Shown here one piece after another: positions 18,786 through 27,737 of a stretch of 64,000 bases of DNA. The position numbers were made by a program, and so were the translations under genes. The first letter of the stretch is position 1. Each line of letters opens with the position of its first letter. This stretch comes from Polyangiaceae bacterium (GTDB lineage Bacteria; Myxococcota_A; Polyangia; Polyangiales; Polyangiaceae). The notes beneath the pieces are model-generated. The model saw only the letters and a program-made list of their open reading frames with translations. It did not search any database and was not told the DNA's origin. Where the stretch lies: the NCBI GenBank assembly GCA_009780955.1, contig WQZB01000001.1, positions 98,690 to 162,689 on the forward strand. The letters are read 5' to 3'.

Positions 18786-20036
18786 TTTCGCCACTTCGTC
18801 GCGCACTGCAGTTGCCTGATCGAGCTCCGACATGACGGCAGCGGCACGTGCCACAGCGGTTTTGAACGGTTCGTCAAAGCACTTCATAAGCTGTGCCCGG
18901 GCTCGGGGGGCAGCTGGCGACGGCTCGCCTTCGGCACGCGCCATTGCCGGCAGCCCGACACGCGCGCCACGGATAACGGCCTGGGCCTGCGCCACCTTCG
19001 TTGTGCCGTTATCACCGAGCTCGTAAAGGACCCGAAGCAGGGTGGGAAACGATTTGTCGACCGCGACTTTCATCGCTTCTGCCTGTTCACGCTCTTTCAG
19101 AGTCATGATTCCCGAGTAAACAAGCCCCACCCGCGGCGACGAGCACTCGGTCTGATTCATGATGGCGAGCTCGCAGCGCACACGGCAGTCGGTACTCATC
19201 GGCGGCGTCTTGAAAGTGCCCGAGCACTTTGCGTCGACCAGCGCAACAGTGCACGTACCCACGCAAAGACCATCGCAAATCATCGGGGACTTCGACTCGC
19301 ACGAGCCAGAGCATTGGCCCATGCACTCGCCCTTCATGGCGCCCCCGCAAGTTCCAACGCAGGTGCCCGCGCACAAGCCCGCGGACACGCGGCCGTCGCA
19401 TGTACCCTTGCATCGGCCGCCGCAACTGCCCCTCATTGTGCCTTCGCAAATGCCCGTACAGTGACCGTGGCACTTCTCAGGGGACTTGACCTCGCAAATG
19501 CCAGCACAATTGCCATCGCAGCGACCTGCTTTGAGCGTGCAGTCGCTCCTGCTTTGGTCCGCAGCAATGGATGAATCGCAGAGGCTTGCGCACTTGGTCA
19601 TGGAGCTTGCGTCGGCTACACAAACTGGAGAACTGACTACGAGTTTGGTGGCCGCCCTTTTGCCCAGTCTCTGACGTGCAGCGTGAAGCGAGTTGATGGC
19701 CGCGGTGCACGCTTCGCTGCCACTGTGAAAGTCGCCGCGTGTGCCAAGGTCGAGTGCGATCTGCGCGCACGCGATGCCAAAATCGGCGTCGAGCTTTTCT
19801 GAAAGCTGGGTGATCTCGATGGTTGCGAGCGTGGCAGCTTTCAGTTTGTCAGCGGCTTCGCGCGAAAGAGAATACGTTTTCGCGAAGTCGAACGCGCTCA
19901 CCTCATCGGCCTTCGTGAGATCGGGGCAACGAAGCGAGTCGGCATTGGGCTCGATAACCACAGGCCGTGCTCGTCCGCATGCCACGAGGCTGGCAAAAAC
20001 GAACGCCAAAGATCCTCCGAATGCGACGCGGCTCAC
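18783..20036 (-). CDS. Cys-repeat lipoprotein with six CxGxCxGxC modules
   Basis: A 417-residue lipoprotein (signal ends ASLVAC, Cys near 20). Residues 25-165 are helical and 300-417 are helical again. Between them are six modules of pattern C-x-G-x-C-x-G-x-C, separated by seven or eight residues, giving a 16-17 residue period (CDGNCAGIC, CHGHCTGIC, CGGRCKGTC, CAGTCVGTC, CMGQCSGSC, CDGLCVGTC). This Gly/Cys ladder probably forms a disulfide-bonded rod on the cell surface or in the periplasm, or binds metal; neither is shown. No named family was recognised. It is divergent from hisH and convergent with argB. Confidence 0.8.
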   Translation of the reverse strand: MSRVAFGGSLAFVFASLVACGRARPVVIEPNADSLRCPDLTKADEVSAFDFAKTYSLSREAADKLKAATLATIEITQLSEKLDADFGIACAQIALDLGTRGDFHSGSEACTAAINSLHAARQRLGKRAATKLVVSSPVCVADASSMTKCASLCDSSIAADQSRSDCTLKAGRCDGNCAGICEVKSPEKCHGHCTGICEGTMRGSCGGRCKGTCDGRVSAGLCAGTCVGTCGGAMKGECMGQCSGSCESKSPMICDGLCVGTCTVALVDAKCSGTFKTPPMSTDCRVRCELAIMNQTECSSPRVGLVYSGIMTLKEREQAEAMKVAVDKSFPTLLRVLYELGDNGTTKVAQAQAVIRGARVGLPAMARAEGEPSPAAPRARAQLMKCFDEPFKTAVARAAAVMSELDQATAVRDEVAK

Positions 20037-20116
20037 TTCATTCCTCTTCCAATTTTAGTCCAATTTTTGAGCCACTCTATCATGGGACGCGTAACGCATG
20101 CTATGAGTAAGCCTCG

Positions 20117-20794
20117 GTGCGCGTCGTCATCTGCCAAGCGGGTGTGGGCAACGTTCGCAGCGTTGTCCGGGCGGTTGAGTGTGCACTGTCGGCAAGCCAA
20201 TCTGCCCGGACTTCGGCAACCGTTGCCATCAGTAGCAGGCCAGAGCAACTGCAAGCAGCCGATGCCCTCATTGTTCCGGGCCAGGGTTCGTTCGGTGCAT
20301 TCGCGGGTGCCATCAAAGGTGGCCTGGGGCAAGCCATCGCCGAACACATCGCGAAGGGCAAGCCGTACCTCGGCATCTGCCTTGGCATGCAGGTACTTTT
20401 CGAAGACAGTGAGGAAGCACTTGGCTTGCGCGGGCTTGGTATTCTCCCTGGGCACGTCAGGCGCCTCAGGCCAGGCATGGACACGGAACAGGGTCGCCCG
20501 CTTCCGCTGCCTCACATCGGGTGGAATGCGGTAACGCGCGCCCAAGCAGCCCAAGCAACTATGCCGTTGAGCAAACACAACGTACTGTCGGGCGAGCCCA
20601 CGCACTTTTACTTCGCGCACACCTTCGCGGTTGTACCAACCGACGAGGCGTTGGTTCTCGCAACCACCGACTACGGCACAAGCTTCGTCAGTGCAGTTGT
20701 GCGCGACAACGTGCTCGGTGTGCAGTTTCACCCGGAAAAAAGCCAAGATGCAGGCATTTTTCTTCTAAAAACATTTTTCTCTCAATCAATATAA
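20117..20794 (+). CDS. hisH: Imidazole glycerol phosphate synthase, glutaminase subunit
   Basis: The class I glutamine amidotransferase that supplies ammonia to HisF for the IGP/AICAR-forming step of histidine synthesis. The nucleophile is Cys88 in YLGICLGMQVLF; the catalytic His and Glu are in LGVQFHPEKSQDAG; VPGQGSFGAF forms the oxyanion region. The 225-residue length is slightly above usual (about 200-215). GTG 20117 is the only start that keeps the conserved N-terminus MRVVICQAGVGN. hisA follows after nine bases. hisF is not in the window, so the his genes are split. Confidence 0.93.
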   Translation: MRVVICQAGVGNVRSVVRAVECALSASQSARTSATVAISSRPEQLQAADALIVPGQGSFGAFAGAIKGGLGQAIAEHIAKGKPYLGICLGMQVLFEDSEEALGLRGLGILPGHVRRLRPGMDTEQGRPLPLPHIGWNAVTRAQAAQATMPLSKHNVLSGEPTHFYFAHTFAVVPTDEALVLATTDYGTSFVSAVVRDNVLGVQFHPEKSQDAGIFLLKTFFSQSI

Positions 20795-20803
20795 ATAGAA
20801 AAA

Positions 20804-21553
20804 ATGCGCGTTGTTCCTGCAATCGATCTGCTTGATGGCAAGGCGGTCCGCCTGCATCAAGGTCGCTACGACGCAGTCACGGTTTACGATGCCGATCCGC
20901 CCAGTGTTGCACGACGGCTCGCAGGCAAGATTGATTTGCTCCACGTTGTCGATCTCGAAGGCGCGAAGACAGGGGCGCCTGTTCAAAAGGAATGTGTGCG
21001 CGCGATTTTGGCGGCCTTTGGTGCTGGCGGTGCTGGCAAACTCCAGGTCGGCGGCGGTGTCCGCTCGCGCGCTTCGTTCGAAGACTACCTTGCATTGGGC
21101 GCGCTTCGTGTCGTGCTCGGCACAGCCGCCGTGAAAAGCCCTGATCTCGTCCGCGACATCGCTCGCAGCTACCCGGGTGTTGTCGTGCTCGCGGTCGACG
21201 CAAAAAACGGATGCGTTGCAACCGATGGGTGGACGGAAGTCTCGAGCATCACGGCAATCGAGCTTGTGCGCGCGCTCGCCGACGTACCAATCGGCGCCGT
21301 TCTCTACACCGACGTATCGAAAGACGGCACTGGCGCCGGACCGAACGTGGAGGCAACCGCTGCCCTTGCTGGCTCGTCCCCGTTTCCCGTCATTGCCTCC
21401 GGAGGCGTCAGCACGGCCGCGCAAATCCGCGCGCTCGCGGCCATCGCGAACGTCGAAAGTGCCATTGTCGGGCGCGCGCTTTACGACGGCTCGCTAACAC
21501 TCGACGAGGCTATTGCATCAGCCCAAGGTGTGAACGGAGAAACGTGTAGATGA
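20804..21553 (+). CDS. hisA: ProFAR isomerase
   Basis: Isomerises ProFAR to PRFAR in histidine synthesis. Both half-barrel signatures are seen: VVPAIDLLDGKAVRLHQG with catalytic Asp8, and VVLAVDAKNGCVATDGW with the second Asp near 132; the phosphate loops are LQVGGGVRS and VIASGGVST. At 249 residues the length is normal. It is second in the hisH-hisA pair. Its 3' end overlaps the 3' end of the convergent prolyl oligopeptidase gene by 44 bases, leaving no room for a terminator. Confidence 0.94.
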   Translation: MRVVPAIDLLDGKAVRLHQGRYDAVTVYDADPPSVARRLAGKIDLLHVVDLEGAKTGAPVQKECVRAILAAFGAGGAGKLQVGGGVRSRASFEDYLALGALRVVLGTAAVKSPDLVRDIARSYPGVVVLAVDAKNGCVATDGWTEVSSITAIELVRALADVPIGAVLYTDVSKDGTGAGPNVEATAALAGSSPFPVIASGGVSTAAQIRALAAIANVESAIVGRALYDGSLTLDEAIASAQGVNGETCR

Positions 21554-23729
21554 GCGCATCGACGTACGCGCGCTGCTTCAAGTCTGCCGCGCCACCGTGA
21601 CCGCCCTCCATGTTTTCGTAATACAGGGGCGTGTGCCCACGAGCCTCGAGTCGCGCAACCATTTTGCGCGCGTGGGCCGGATGAACGCGGTCGTCCATCG
21701 TCGATGTCGTGTAAAGCACCGGCGGGTAATCAACACCACGTTGGATGTTGTGAAAGGGAGAGAACTTGGCAAGTGATTCCCAATCGGCAGGATCGTCGGG
21801 ATCCCCATATTCACTCATCCACGAAGCGCCTGCCAAAAGCTTATGATACCGTTTCATGTCCGTCAGCGGCACCGCACTCACAATTGCACCGAAAAGCTCA
21901 GGGTGCTGCGTAAGCATCACGCTCGTGAGCAGGCCCCCGTTGCTTGCGCCCATGACACCAAGCAACTTTGGCGTGGTGACTCCACGGCGTATGATATCTT
22001 CGGCAACCGCCACGAGATCGTCATAGGCATTCTGGCGCTTGTCTTTCATCGCCGCCTTGTGCCACGGAGGGCCATATTCGCCACCACCACGCAAGTTGGC
22101 GAGCACGAAGGTGCCGCCCTTCTCGAGCCATGCTGCACCACGCACTCCGTTGTAGTTTGGCGTCATCGAGATTTCAAAGCCGCCGTACGCCGTCATCAGT
22201 GTCGGGCCGGGTCTCGTCGCTCTCGTTGCGGCTGATCCTTCCCTTTTCCCTACTTCAAAATAAGGCACTTTCGTTCCGTCTTTCGATATCGCAAAGTGCT
22301 GCGTTGCCTCCATGTTCGACGCATCGAAGAACGACGGATTCTTTTTCACCATCGTACGCTCAGCGGTGCGCGCGCTCCAAAACCACAGCGTGCTTGGCAC
22401 CGTAAAGTCCTCGGTGAGCAGCCACACGTCGTCCGAGTTGTCCGGGTCAAATGCATGCGCCTCGATGGCGCCCGCCTTGGCATCCCTTGCATCGAGCGGC
22501 GCCCCCCCCCACACGCCAGCACGGAGCGAAAAGAGTACGATTTCACTTTTTACGTCGCGCATCACGTGGAGCAAAATTTTGTTCTTCGCCCCTTCGAATG
22601 CCCGGAGCGACATGTGCGGCGTTGGCTTGAAAAGCACTTGAAAGCTGCGCCCAGTCACGAGACCTGGCGCGACTGGCGCAAGAACTGGCACGACAAATGA
22701 CGCGAGCTTGGTGATGAGCAAACTACCGCTTTCGTAAGTGGCTTCACCCACTTTCCAATCGCTTTTGAGCCGCACGAATACGTTGTCGTTCCACAGTACG
22801 ACATCGGCATCGTCGGGCGTATCGAGGCGCACGAGTTTCGGGCCCTGGAAAACGAAGACTTCGTGATGTTCGAAGTCTATCGTGCGCGTGCAGACGTCGT
22901 CGTGACGTCCCCCATGCCCACCATGAAAGGCGCGCTCGCACATCGCGCGAACGTGACGAGAATCCGCCTCAAAAATGAGCTTTGCGCTGGCAAGCGGTGT
23001 GCCCCGCTTCCACTCTTTGACAATGCGCGGGTAGCCCGATTGCGTGAGCGATCCAGAGCCAAAGTCCGTGGCAACGAAAAGTGTATTTTCGTCTTTCCAT
23101 GTTACCGTGGATTTGGCCTCGGCAAGGGTAAAGCCTCCTTCGACGAAAGCCTTCTTTGAGACGTCGAATTCACGGACGATCTCGGCATCGCCGCCACCAC
23201 GCGACAACCTTACGAGGCACCGATTGTATCGTGGGTAAAGACACGTTGCACCGTGAAAAACGAAGCTCTCTTTCTCTGCCCGGTTGAGGGCATCCACGTC
23301 GAGCAAGGTTGTCCATGCCGGCAATGCTTTCTTGTATTCTGCCAACGTTGTTTGGCGCCAAAGCCCACGCGGGTGCTCGTCGTCCATCCAGAAATTGAAA
23401 ATTGTGCTCCCGTGTACCGTGGGCCAAGGAATCTTGTCTTTCGAGCCGTAAATCGATAAGAGGCGTGCCTCGAGCGCGCGAAAGCCAGGCGCTGCCACGA
23501 GCTCGGTCTCCGTTGCCGCATTGTGCGCTCGCGCGAAACCGAGAGCACGCTCGCCATGTACCTCTTCGAGGTAGAGCAGATCGTCGTCGGTTGGATCGAC
23601 ACGAGCGGCGGATGCTTGCGACACTTGCGACAAAGGTGAAGGTGGCGCAGGTGCCGAGCCACCACACGCCGCAACGAGAGCAACGAGACACGGCGCAATT
23701 AGGAGCGATGCTTTTGGTAGCTGGCTCAT
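21510..23729 (-). CDS. Prolyl oligopeptidase family lipoprotein (S9A)
   Basis: Cleaves short peptides after proline or acts on related substrates. From ATG 23729 a lipoprotein signal MSQLPKASLLIAPCLVALVAAC is followed by a Pro/Ser linker, an N-terminal seven-bladed propeller and the alpha/beta hydrolase. Catalytic motifs are GVMGASNGGLLTSVML (nucleophile Ser), TSTMDDRVHPAHARK (Asp) and ENMEGGHGGAADL (His). About 739 residues, normal for S9A. The longer frame starting at 23786 is rejected because it would hide the signal. It is the second gene after the membrane protein upstream, which it overlaps by four bases. Confidence 0.92.
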   Translation of the reverse strand: MSQLPKASLLIAPCLVALVAACGGSAPAPPSPLSQVSQASAARVDPTDDDLLYLEEVHGERALGFARAHNAATETELVAAPGFRALEARLLSIYGSKDKIPWPTVHGSTIFNFWMDDEHPRGLWRQTTLAEYKKALPAWTTLLDVDALNRAEKESFVFHGATCLYPRYNRCLVRLSRGGGDAEIVREFDVSKKAFVEGGFTLAEAKSTVTWKDENTLFVATDFGSGSLTQSGYPRIVKEWKRGTPLASAKLIFEADSRHVRAMCERAFHGGHGGRHDDVCTRTIDFEHHEVFVFQGPKLVRLDTPDDADVVLWNDNVFVRLKSDWKVGEATYESGSLLITKLASFVVPVLAPVAPGLVTGRSFQVLFKPTPHMSLRAFEGAKNKILLHVMRDVKSEIVLFSLRAGVWGGAPLDARDAKAGAIEAHAFDPDNSDDVWLLTEDFTVPSTLWFWSARTAERTMVKKNPSFFDASNMEATQHFAISKDGTKVPYFEVGKREGSAATRATRPGPTLMTAYGGFEISMTPNYNGVRGAAWLEKGGTFVLANLRGGGEYGPPWHKAAMKDKRQNAYDDLVAVAEDIIRRGVTTPKLLGVMGASNGGLLTSVMLTQHPELFGAIVSAVPLTDMKRYHKLLAGASWMSEYGDPDDPADWESLAKFSPFHNIQRGVDYPPVLYTTSTMDDRVHPAHARKMVARLEARGHTPLYYENMEGGHGGAADLKQRAYVDALIYTFLRSHLGLMQ

Positions 23730-24316
23730 GCGCGTCGACGTAGCGCGTGGACCGTCCACGCGTAGCCAAGAACGAGAGCAACCCAACTTAGAAGCACGCC
23801 TCGACCGAGCGGGCTTCGCCCAATGGGAACGACACCAAAGCCGCCGTGGTACTGCGCGAAAGTGGCGCTTACGCCAAGCCGCTTATTGAACAGCACGCCC
23901 GCGACAAATACAACGCCAAGAACAATGACCGAAACCGACAGCAGCCGCGAGCGTCGCTTCGCCATCACCCACGGCGCCGCGAGCGCGAACCCGACCGGGA
24001 TCTGCGCGGCCGAGAAAAGAACGAGGGTGAGATCGATCGCAGACGGCACACGGCCCGAGCGCACGAAATACAAATAGGCCCAATCGCCGTGCAGCGAGGC
24101 AAAGTAACCAACGACGGGCGCGAACACGAACGCCGCAAGCATTACGCAGAGAAGAAATGGCCTCGTGACAAGGAGCGGCTCGTCCGACCGCGAAAGCTCG
24201 CCTCGAGCAAACCACGCGAGCTGTAGGCCTAAGAACAAGCCAAAGGGAAATGCAAAAGGGACTGGCATGGGAAGCCGTGGCGGGTAATGCGACGTGTGTT
24301 GGACGCTTGATGCCAT
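23726..24316 (-). CDS. Integral membrane protein, unknown
   Basis: About 196 residues with four to five hydrophobic helices (FPFGLFLGLQLAWFA, FLLCVMLAAFVFAPVVGYFA, LTLVLFSAAQIPVGFALAA, LLSVSVIVLGVVFVAGVLF, GVLLSWVALVLGYAWTVHAL). It was not recognised. The start at ATG 24316 is preferred; the longer frame to 24643 is antisense to larB. The stop overlaps the start of the prolyl oligopeptidase gene (ATGA type), so the two are probably translationally coupled. The 40-base space to larB is a divergent promoter region that contains a half palindrome. Confidence 0.7.
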   Translation of the reverse strand: MASSVQHTSHYPPRLPMPVPFAFPFGLFLGLQLAWFARGELSRSDEPLLVTRPFLLCVMLAAFVFAPVVGYFASLHGDWAYLYFVRSGRVPSAIDLTLVLFSAAQIPVGFALAAPWVMAKRRSRLLSVSVIVLGVVFVAGVLFNKRLGVSATFAQYHGGFGVVPIGRSPLGRGVLLSWVALVLGYAWTVHALRRRA

Positions 24317-24324
24317 ACTCGGAA

Positions 24325-24345
24325 ATACTTCCGGCAGTAGTGCTA
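24325..24345. repeat. Half copy of the CACTACTGCC palindrome
   Basis: TACTTCCGGCAGTAGTGCTA matches the right arm of the palindromes at 39726-39760 and 44949-44979. It lies between the divergent starts of the membrane protein and larB, so it could serve as an operator or be a remnant. Confidence 0.7.
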
Positions 24346-24355
24346 AAGAGCGCAC

Positions 24356-25150
24356 GTGGATGAGAAACGTCTTCGAGATTTGCTTGCGCTCGTGAAAACG
24401 GGCGACCGTACCATTGACGAGGCGGCGAGTGAGCTGCGGCGATTGCCTTTTGCCGATCTCGGCTTCGCCATGGTCGACCACCATCGCGCCCTTCGGCAAG
24501 GGGTGCCCGAGGTAATCCTCGCCGAAGGGAAAACGAGCGAGCAGATTGTGGCCATTGCCCGCGAGCTTGGGCGCACGGGGCAAAACGTGCTTATTACACG
24601 CATCGACGAAGCACACGCGGCCATCGTGGTGCGCGAGATCCACGGAATGCGCTACTCACGGGCAGCGCGCATGTGCACACTCGAGCAAGCGCCAATCGTC
24701 ATGCTGCCGGGCGTGCTCGTGGCGATCGTCTGCGCAGGCACGAGCGACTTGCCCGTAGCCGAAGAGTGCGCCGAAACGATGCGCATGCTTGGCGTGCGCT
24801 TCGAGCGTGTAATCGACGTGGGTGTTGCCGGCCTCCATCGACTGTTGTCGAAGCAGCCAGTGCTCGAGAAAGCAGGCGTCATCGTTGTCATCGCCGGCAT
24901 GGAAGGGGCGCTCGCGAGTGTCGTGGGTGGCCTTGTCGACGTGCCCGTGATCGCGGTGCCAACTTCAACGGGTTACGGAGCCGCGTTCGGCGGCATCACA
25001 GCCATGTGCGCAATGATGGCAAGCTGCACTTCGGGAATCACCGTGGTGAACATCGACAACGGGTTCGGGGCGGCTTTCGCGACCGTTCGGATCTTGCGCG
25101 CACAAGGGCGCATCACCAGGTCGGACAGAACCGGCAAATCGGAGACATGA
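24356..25150 (+). CDS. larB: Nickel-pincer cofactor biosynthesis protein LarB
   Basis: LarB carboxylates and hydrolyses nicotinic acid adenine dinucleotide to P2CMN, the first step toward the nickel-pincer nucleotide cofactor of lactate racemase and related LarA enzymes. It belongs to the PurE (AIR carboxylase) superfamily. Conserved stretches are RQGVPEVILAEGKTSEQI, CAGTSDLPVAEE and the C-terminal VPTSTGYGAAFGGITAM and VVNIDNGFGAAF. At 264 residues the length is usual. The start is GTG 24356. The TGA stop overlaps the ATG of larC (ATGA), so the pair is coupled. Confidence 0.93.
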   Translation: MDEKRLRDLLALVKTGDRTIDEAASELRRLPFADLGFAMVDHHRALRQGVPEVILAEGKTSEQIVAIARELGRTGQNVLITRIDEAHAAIVVREIHGMRYSRAARMCTLEQAPIVMLPGVLVAIVCAGTSDLPVAEECAETMRMLGVRFERVIDVGVAGLHRLLSKQPVLEKAGVIVVIAGMEGALASVVGGLVDVPVIAVPTSTGYGAAFGGITAMCAMMASCTSGITVVNIDNGFGAAFATVRILRAQGRITRSDRTGKSET

Positions 25151-26454
25151 GGGTGGGGAAGAAAACTACCGCTCCGGCAACGGCGCATTCTCACGACAGC
25201 GCGCACCACGAGCACCACACGCACGACGCGGCGCACGACGAGCAAACCAAGCAGGCGATCGAGCGCGGCGGCGGAAACGGAAAAATCCTCTTCTTCGACG
25301 CGCCGAGCGGGCTTGCAGGCGACATGATCATCGCGGCCCTCGTCGACCTTGGCGTGCCGGAACACGTCATCGTCAACGCCACCTCGGCACTGCCATTCAG
25401 CGGCTTCCATGTTCACTTCGACCAGTGTGAACGAAGCGGGATTGTCGCGACAACGTTCCACGTCCATGTCGACGGTGTTCAGCCAGAGCGAACGTACGAC
25501 GCGATTCGCGCCATGCTTGAAGAGGCAAAGCTTTCGCCTGGCATCAAGGCAAAGGCCCAGGCAACCTTCCAAAGGCTTGCCGAATCGGAAGCCACAGTGC
25601 ACCACGTGGCTCCGGACGACGTGCACTTTCACGAAGTCGGCGCGGTCGACTCCATCGTCGATGTCGTTGGCAGTGCAGCCGCACTCGATTACCTTGGCTG
25701 CGCGTGCCTCGTTGTCTCGCCCCTGCCCATGGGTCACGGGTGGGTGAAAACCCGCCATGGCGTTTTACCATTGCCTGCGCCCGCTACAGTAGAGTGCTTG
25801 CGGGGTTTTCCGACCTACGACGGCAACATTGCTTTCGAGCTCGTTACACCAACCGGTGCCGCCATCGTGGGCGCACACGCCACGGGCGCAACGCGCTGGC
25901 CGGCATTATCGCCTGAACGCACCGGCTGGGGCGCGGGAACCGCAACCCTCGCCGACAGGCCGAATGTTCTGCGTGCAGTGCTCGGCGAGCCAACGGATCG
26001 CGATTCAGCATTCTGCGCGTCGCACGTGGTCGTAGAGGCCAACGTCGACGATACGACGGGCGAGCTTCTGGGGCATTGCATGAGCGCACTGCTTGCGGCA
26101 GGGGCGCTCGACGCATGGGCCGTTCCCCTCACCATGAAAAAGGGAAGACCCGCATTCCAACTCGGCGCTCTTGCTCCCATCGCCCTTCGCGACACCATTG
26201 CATCCATCATGTTGCGCGAGAGCACCACGCTCGGTGTCCGCCATCACGAGGTCGCGCGTGTCGAGCGTCCACGGCGCATCGAGCACGTTGCAACACCGTT
26301 CGGCATCCTGCCGGTGAAGGTGGCCGAGGGTGACTTCGGTCCCCCGACATGCAAGGCTGAATTCGACGCGTGTCTTGCCGCAGCTCGCCATCACAACGTT
26401 CCGGTGCGAGTGGTCATCGAGGCGGTACTACGGGCCAGATTGCTGTCGATTTGA
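25147..26454 (+). CDS. larC: Nickel insertion protein LarC, with His-rich N-terminus
   Basis: LarC is the CTP-dependent nickel-inserting cyclometallase that completes the pincer cofactor. The signatures ILFFDAPSGLAGDMIIAALVDLG, HFHEVGAVDSIVDVVG and GHGWVKTRHGVLPLPAPA are clear. The single 435-residue frame covers both LarC1 and LarC2 parts with no programmed frameshift. Residues 14-31 (HSHDSAHHEHHTHDAAHD) form a His/Asp-rich tail before the family start, probably a nickel-binding or storage segment (inference). ATG 25147 overlaps the larB stop; a much longer frame from 24673 lies over larB and is rejected. The last codons and stop (TCGATTTGA) merge with a repeat end. Confidence 0.93.
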   Translation: MRVGKKTTAPATAHSHDSAHHEHHTHDAAHDEQTKQAIERGGGNGKILFFDAPSGLAGDMIIAALVDLGVPEHVIVNATSALPFSGFHVHFDQCERSGIVATTFHVHVDGVQPERTYDAIRAMLEEAKLSPGIKAKAQATFQRLAESEATVHHVAPDDVHFHEVGAVDSIVDVVGSAAALDYLGCACLVVSPLPMGHGWVKTRHGVLPLPAPATVECLRGFPTYDGNIAFELVTPTGAAIVGAHATGATRWPALSPERTGWGAGTATLADRPNVLRAVLGEPTDRDSAFCASHVVVEANVDDTTGELLGHCMSALLAAGALDAWAVPLTMKKGRPAFQLGALAPIALRDTIASIMLRESTTLGVRHHEVARVERPRRIEHVATPFGILPVKVAEGDFGPPTCKAEFDACLAAARHHNVPVRVVIEAVLRARLLSI

Positions 26455-26463
26455 AAGCGGTCT
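26446..26463. repeat. Fused remnant of both ends of the 123-bp element
   Basis: TCGATTTGAAAGCGGTC joins the inner part of one terminal repeat (TTTCGATTTGA) to the outer part of the other (TTGAAAGCGGTC). It contains the larC stop codon. It looks like a deletion product or a solo scar. Confidence 0.55.
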
Positions 26464-26551
26464 GGGTTCTTCGTCTTTTGTTCGCTACTCCGATATGCTA
26501 TCGGGCACGTTCGGATGATCCGGCGTTAGGGCGTCAGTCGAGGAGCAACGA

Positions 26552-27622
26552 ATGATTCCGTGTCCGCACTGTGGTGCGTTCGGTCAACCTTCGGACAAAT
26601 TCTGCAACACCTGCGGTACACCAGCTGCTGGCGCACAAGGCTTTGGCCAACAGCAAGGTGGTTATGCCCCACCTGCTGGCGTACCTGCACAACAGGGCAG
26701 CTTCGGTGGGCCACCACCAGCAGGCGCTGGAGATGCGGGGTTTGGCGCACCACTGCAATGCCAAATGGGCCACGAAATTGCTCCTGGAGCAAGCTACTGC
26801 CCACACGGTCACCCAATCGCGGGCGCGCCCGACGCTGCGCAGTTCCCCAACGATCAATACGGCGGCGCCTACGGTCAGGCGGGTCAAGCGCAGCAGGGAG
26901 GCTTCGGCGCTCCTCCTCCTCAGCAACAAGGTTTCATTCCTGCCCCGCAGCAAGGTTTCGCTCCTCCTCAGCAACAAGGCTTTGGGTACACGCCTGGCTT
27001 AGGCGGTTACGGCGATCCCCAGCAGCAAGGCTATGTCCCCCAGCCGTACCAAGATCCAAATGCCCCGTACGGCGGCGGATATCCCCAAGGTGCGCCTGCT
27101 GGCTATCCGCCTCAGCAAGGTTACCCTCCCCCTCCGCAAGATCAGGGCTTCCTGCCGGCTCCTGCCCCACCACCAGGAGGCCCACCACCAGGCCCACCAC
27201 CAGGACTGGGCGGTGGCGGGGCCAACGTTTACGGGGCCCCGCCTCAAGCCGACGTTGTTGCGCCGCTACCTCAGGCAATCCCGCCGAATCTTCCAGTCTC
27301 TGCACTTCGCGGCTTTCTGGTTGCCTACCAGCTCAATACGCAGGGCGATTTCTGGCCGCTCACCGGAGGTCGCAAAACGCTCGGACGTGCGAACTCAGGA
27401 GAGAAGGTCGACATTTCGATCGCTGACGCAACGATTTCCTCACGACACGCAACGTTCATCATCGATGGTGTTGCTGGCAGCATTCAAGTCGAAGACACCG
27501 GTTCAACCAACGGCACCTTCGTCAACGAAGAGCACGTCGGGTACAATGTTCGGCGCGATTTGCGCGATGGCGACAAGATCCGTTTCGGAGGCTTTTCGAC
27601 CATCGTAAAGATCATCCGCTGA
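26552..27622 (+). CDS. Zinc-ribbon / FHA-domain protein with Gln-Pro-Gly-rich linker
   Basis: A 356-residue protein. N-terminal zinc ribbon: CPHCGAFGQPSDKFCNTCG (residues 4-22). A second Cys/His motif lies near 70-90 (CQMGHEIAPGASYCPHGH). Residues 95-250 are a Gln/Gly/Pro/Tyr-rich disordered linker with repeated PQQQGF/Y units. The C-terminal FHA domain (about 270-356) has the GRANSGEKVDISI, SRHATF and STNGTFVN signatures that bind phosphothreonine. Such zinc-ribbon/FHA proteins are frequent in Myxococcota and act downstream of Ser/Thr kinases; no kinase gene is adjacent. The linker may support condensate formation (inference). Confidence 0.88.
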   Translation: MIPCPHCGAFGQPSDKFCNTCGTPAAGAQGFGQQQGGYAPPAGVPAQQGSFGGPPPAGAGDAGFGAPLQCQMGHEIAPGASYCPHGHPIAGAPDAAQFPNDQYGGAYGQAGQAQQGGFGAPPPQQQGFIPAPQQGFAPPQQQGFGYTPGLGGYGDPQQQGYVPQPYQDPNAPYGGGYPQGAPAGYPPQQGYPPPPQDQGFLPAPAPPPGGPPPGPPPGLGGGGANVYGAPPQADVVAPLPQAIPPNLPVSALRGFLVAYQLNTQGDFWPLTGGRKTLGRANSGEKVDISIADATISSRHATFIIDGVAGSIQVEDTGSTNGTFVNEEHVGYNVRRDLRDGDKIRFGGFSTIVKIIR

Positions 27623-27644
27623 TCCCATCCAGGCCGGGCGTCGA

Positions 27645-27669
27645 GTTGTACTCATAAGTGGAGTACAAC
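27645..27669. repeat. GTTGTACTC palindrome, copy 1
   Basis: GTTGTACTC, a seven-base loop ATAAGTG, then GAGTACAAC. The same arms with a different loop (TCATGTG) occur at 59648-59672. It lies 22 bases after the FHA gene stop and upstream of the sugar dehydrogenase gene. A second hairpin with arms GGCCGG and CCGGCC follows at about 27705-27724. No T-tract follows, so it is not a classical terminator. Confidence 0.8.
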
Positions 27670-27737
27670 GCGTTGCCAACAATCGCCGGCGCCTTCGGCG
27701 CTGTCGGCCGGCCTAGAGGCCGGACCTCAGTTGAATC

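Noticed and set aside
24673..25146. A 593-residue version of larC starting inside larB
   Set aside because: The added 158 residues are out-of-frame larB with Arg-rich sequence; the ATG at 25147 overlaps the larB stop and matches the family start.
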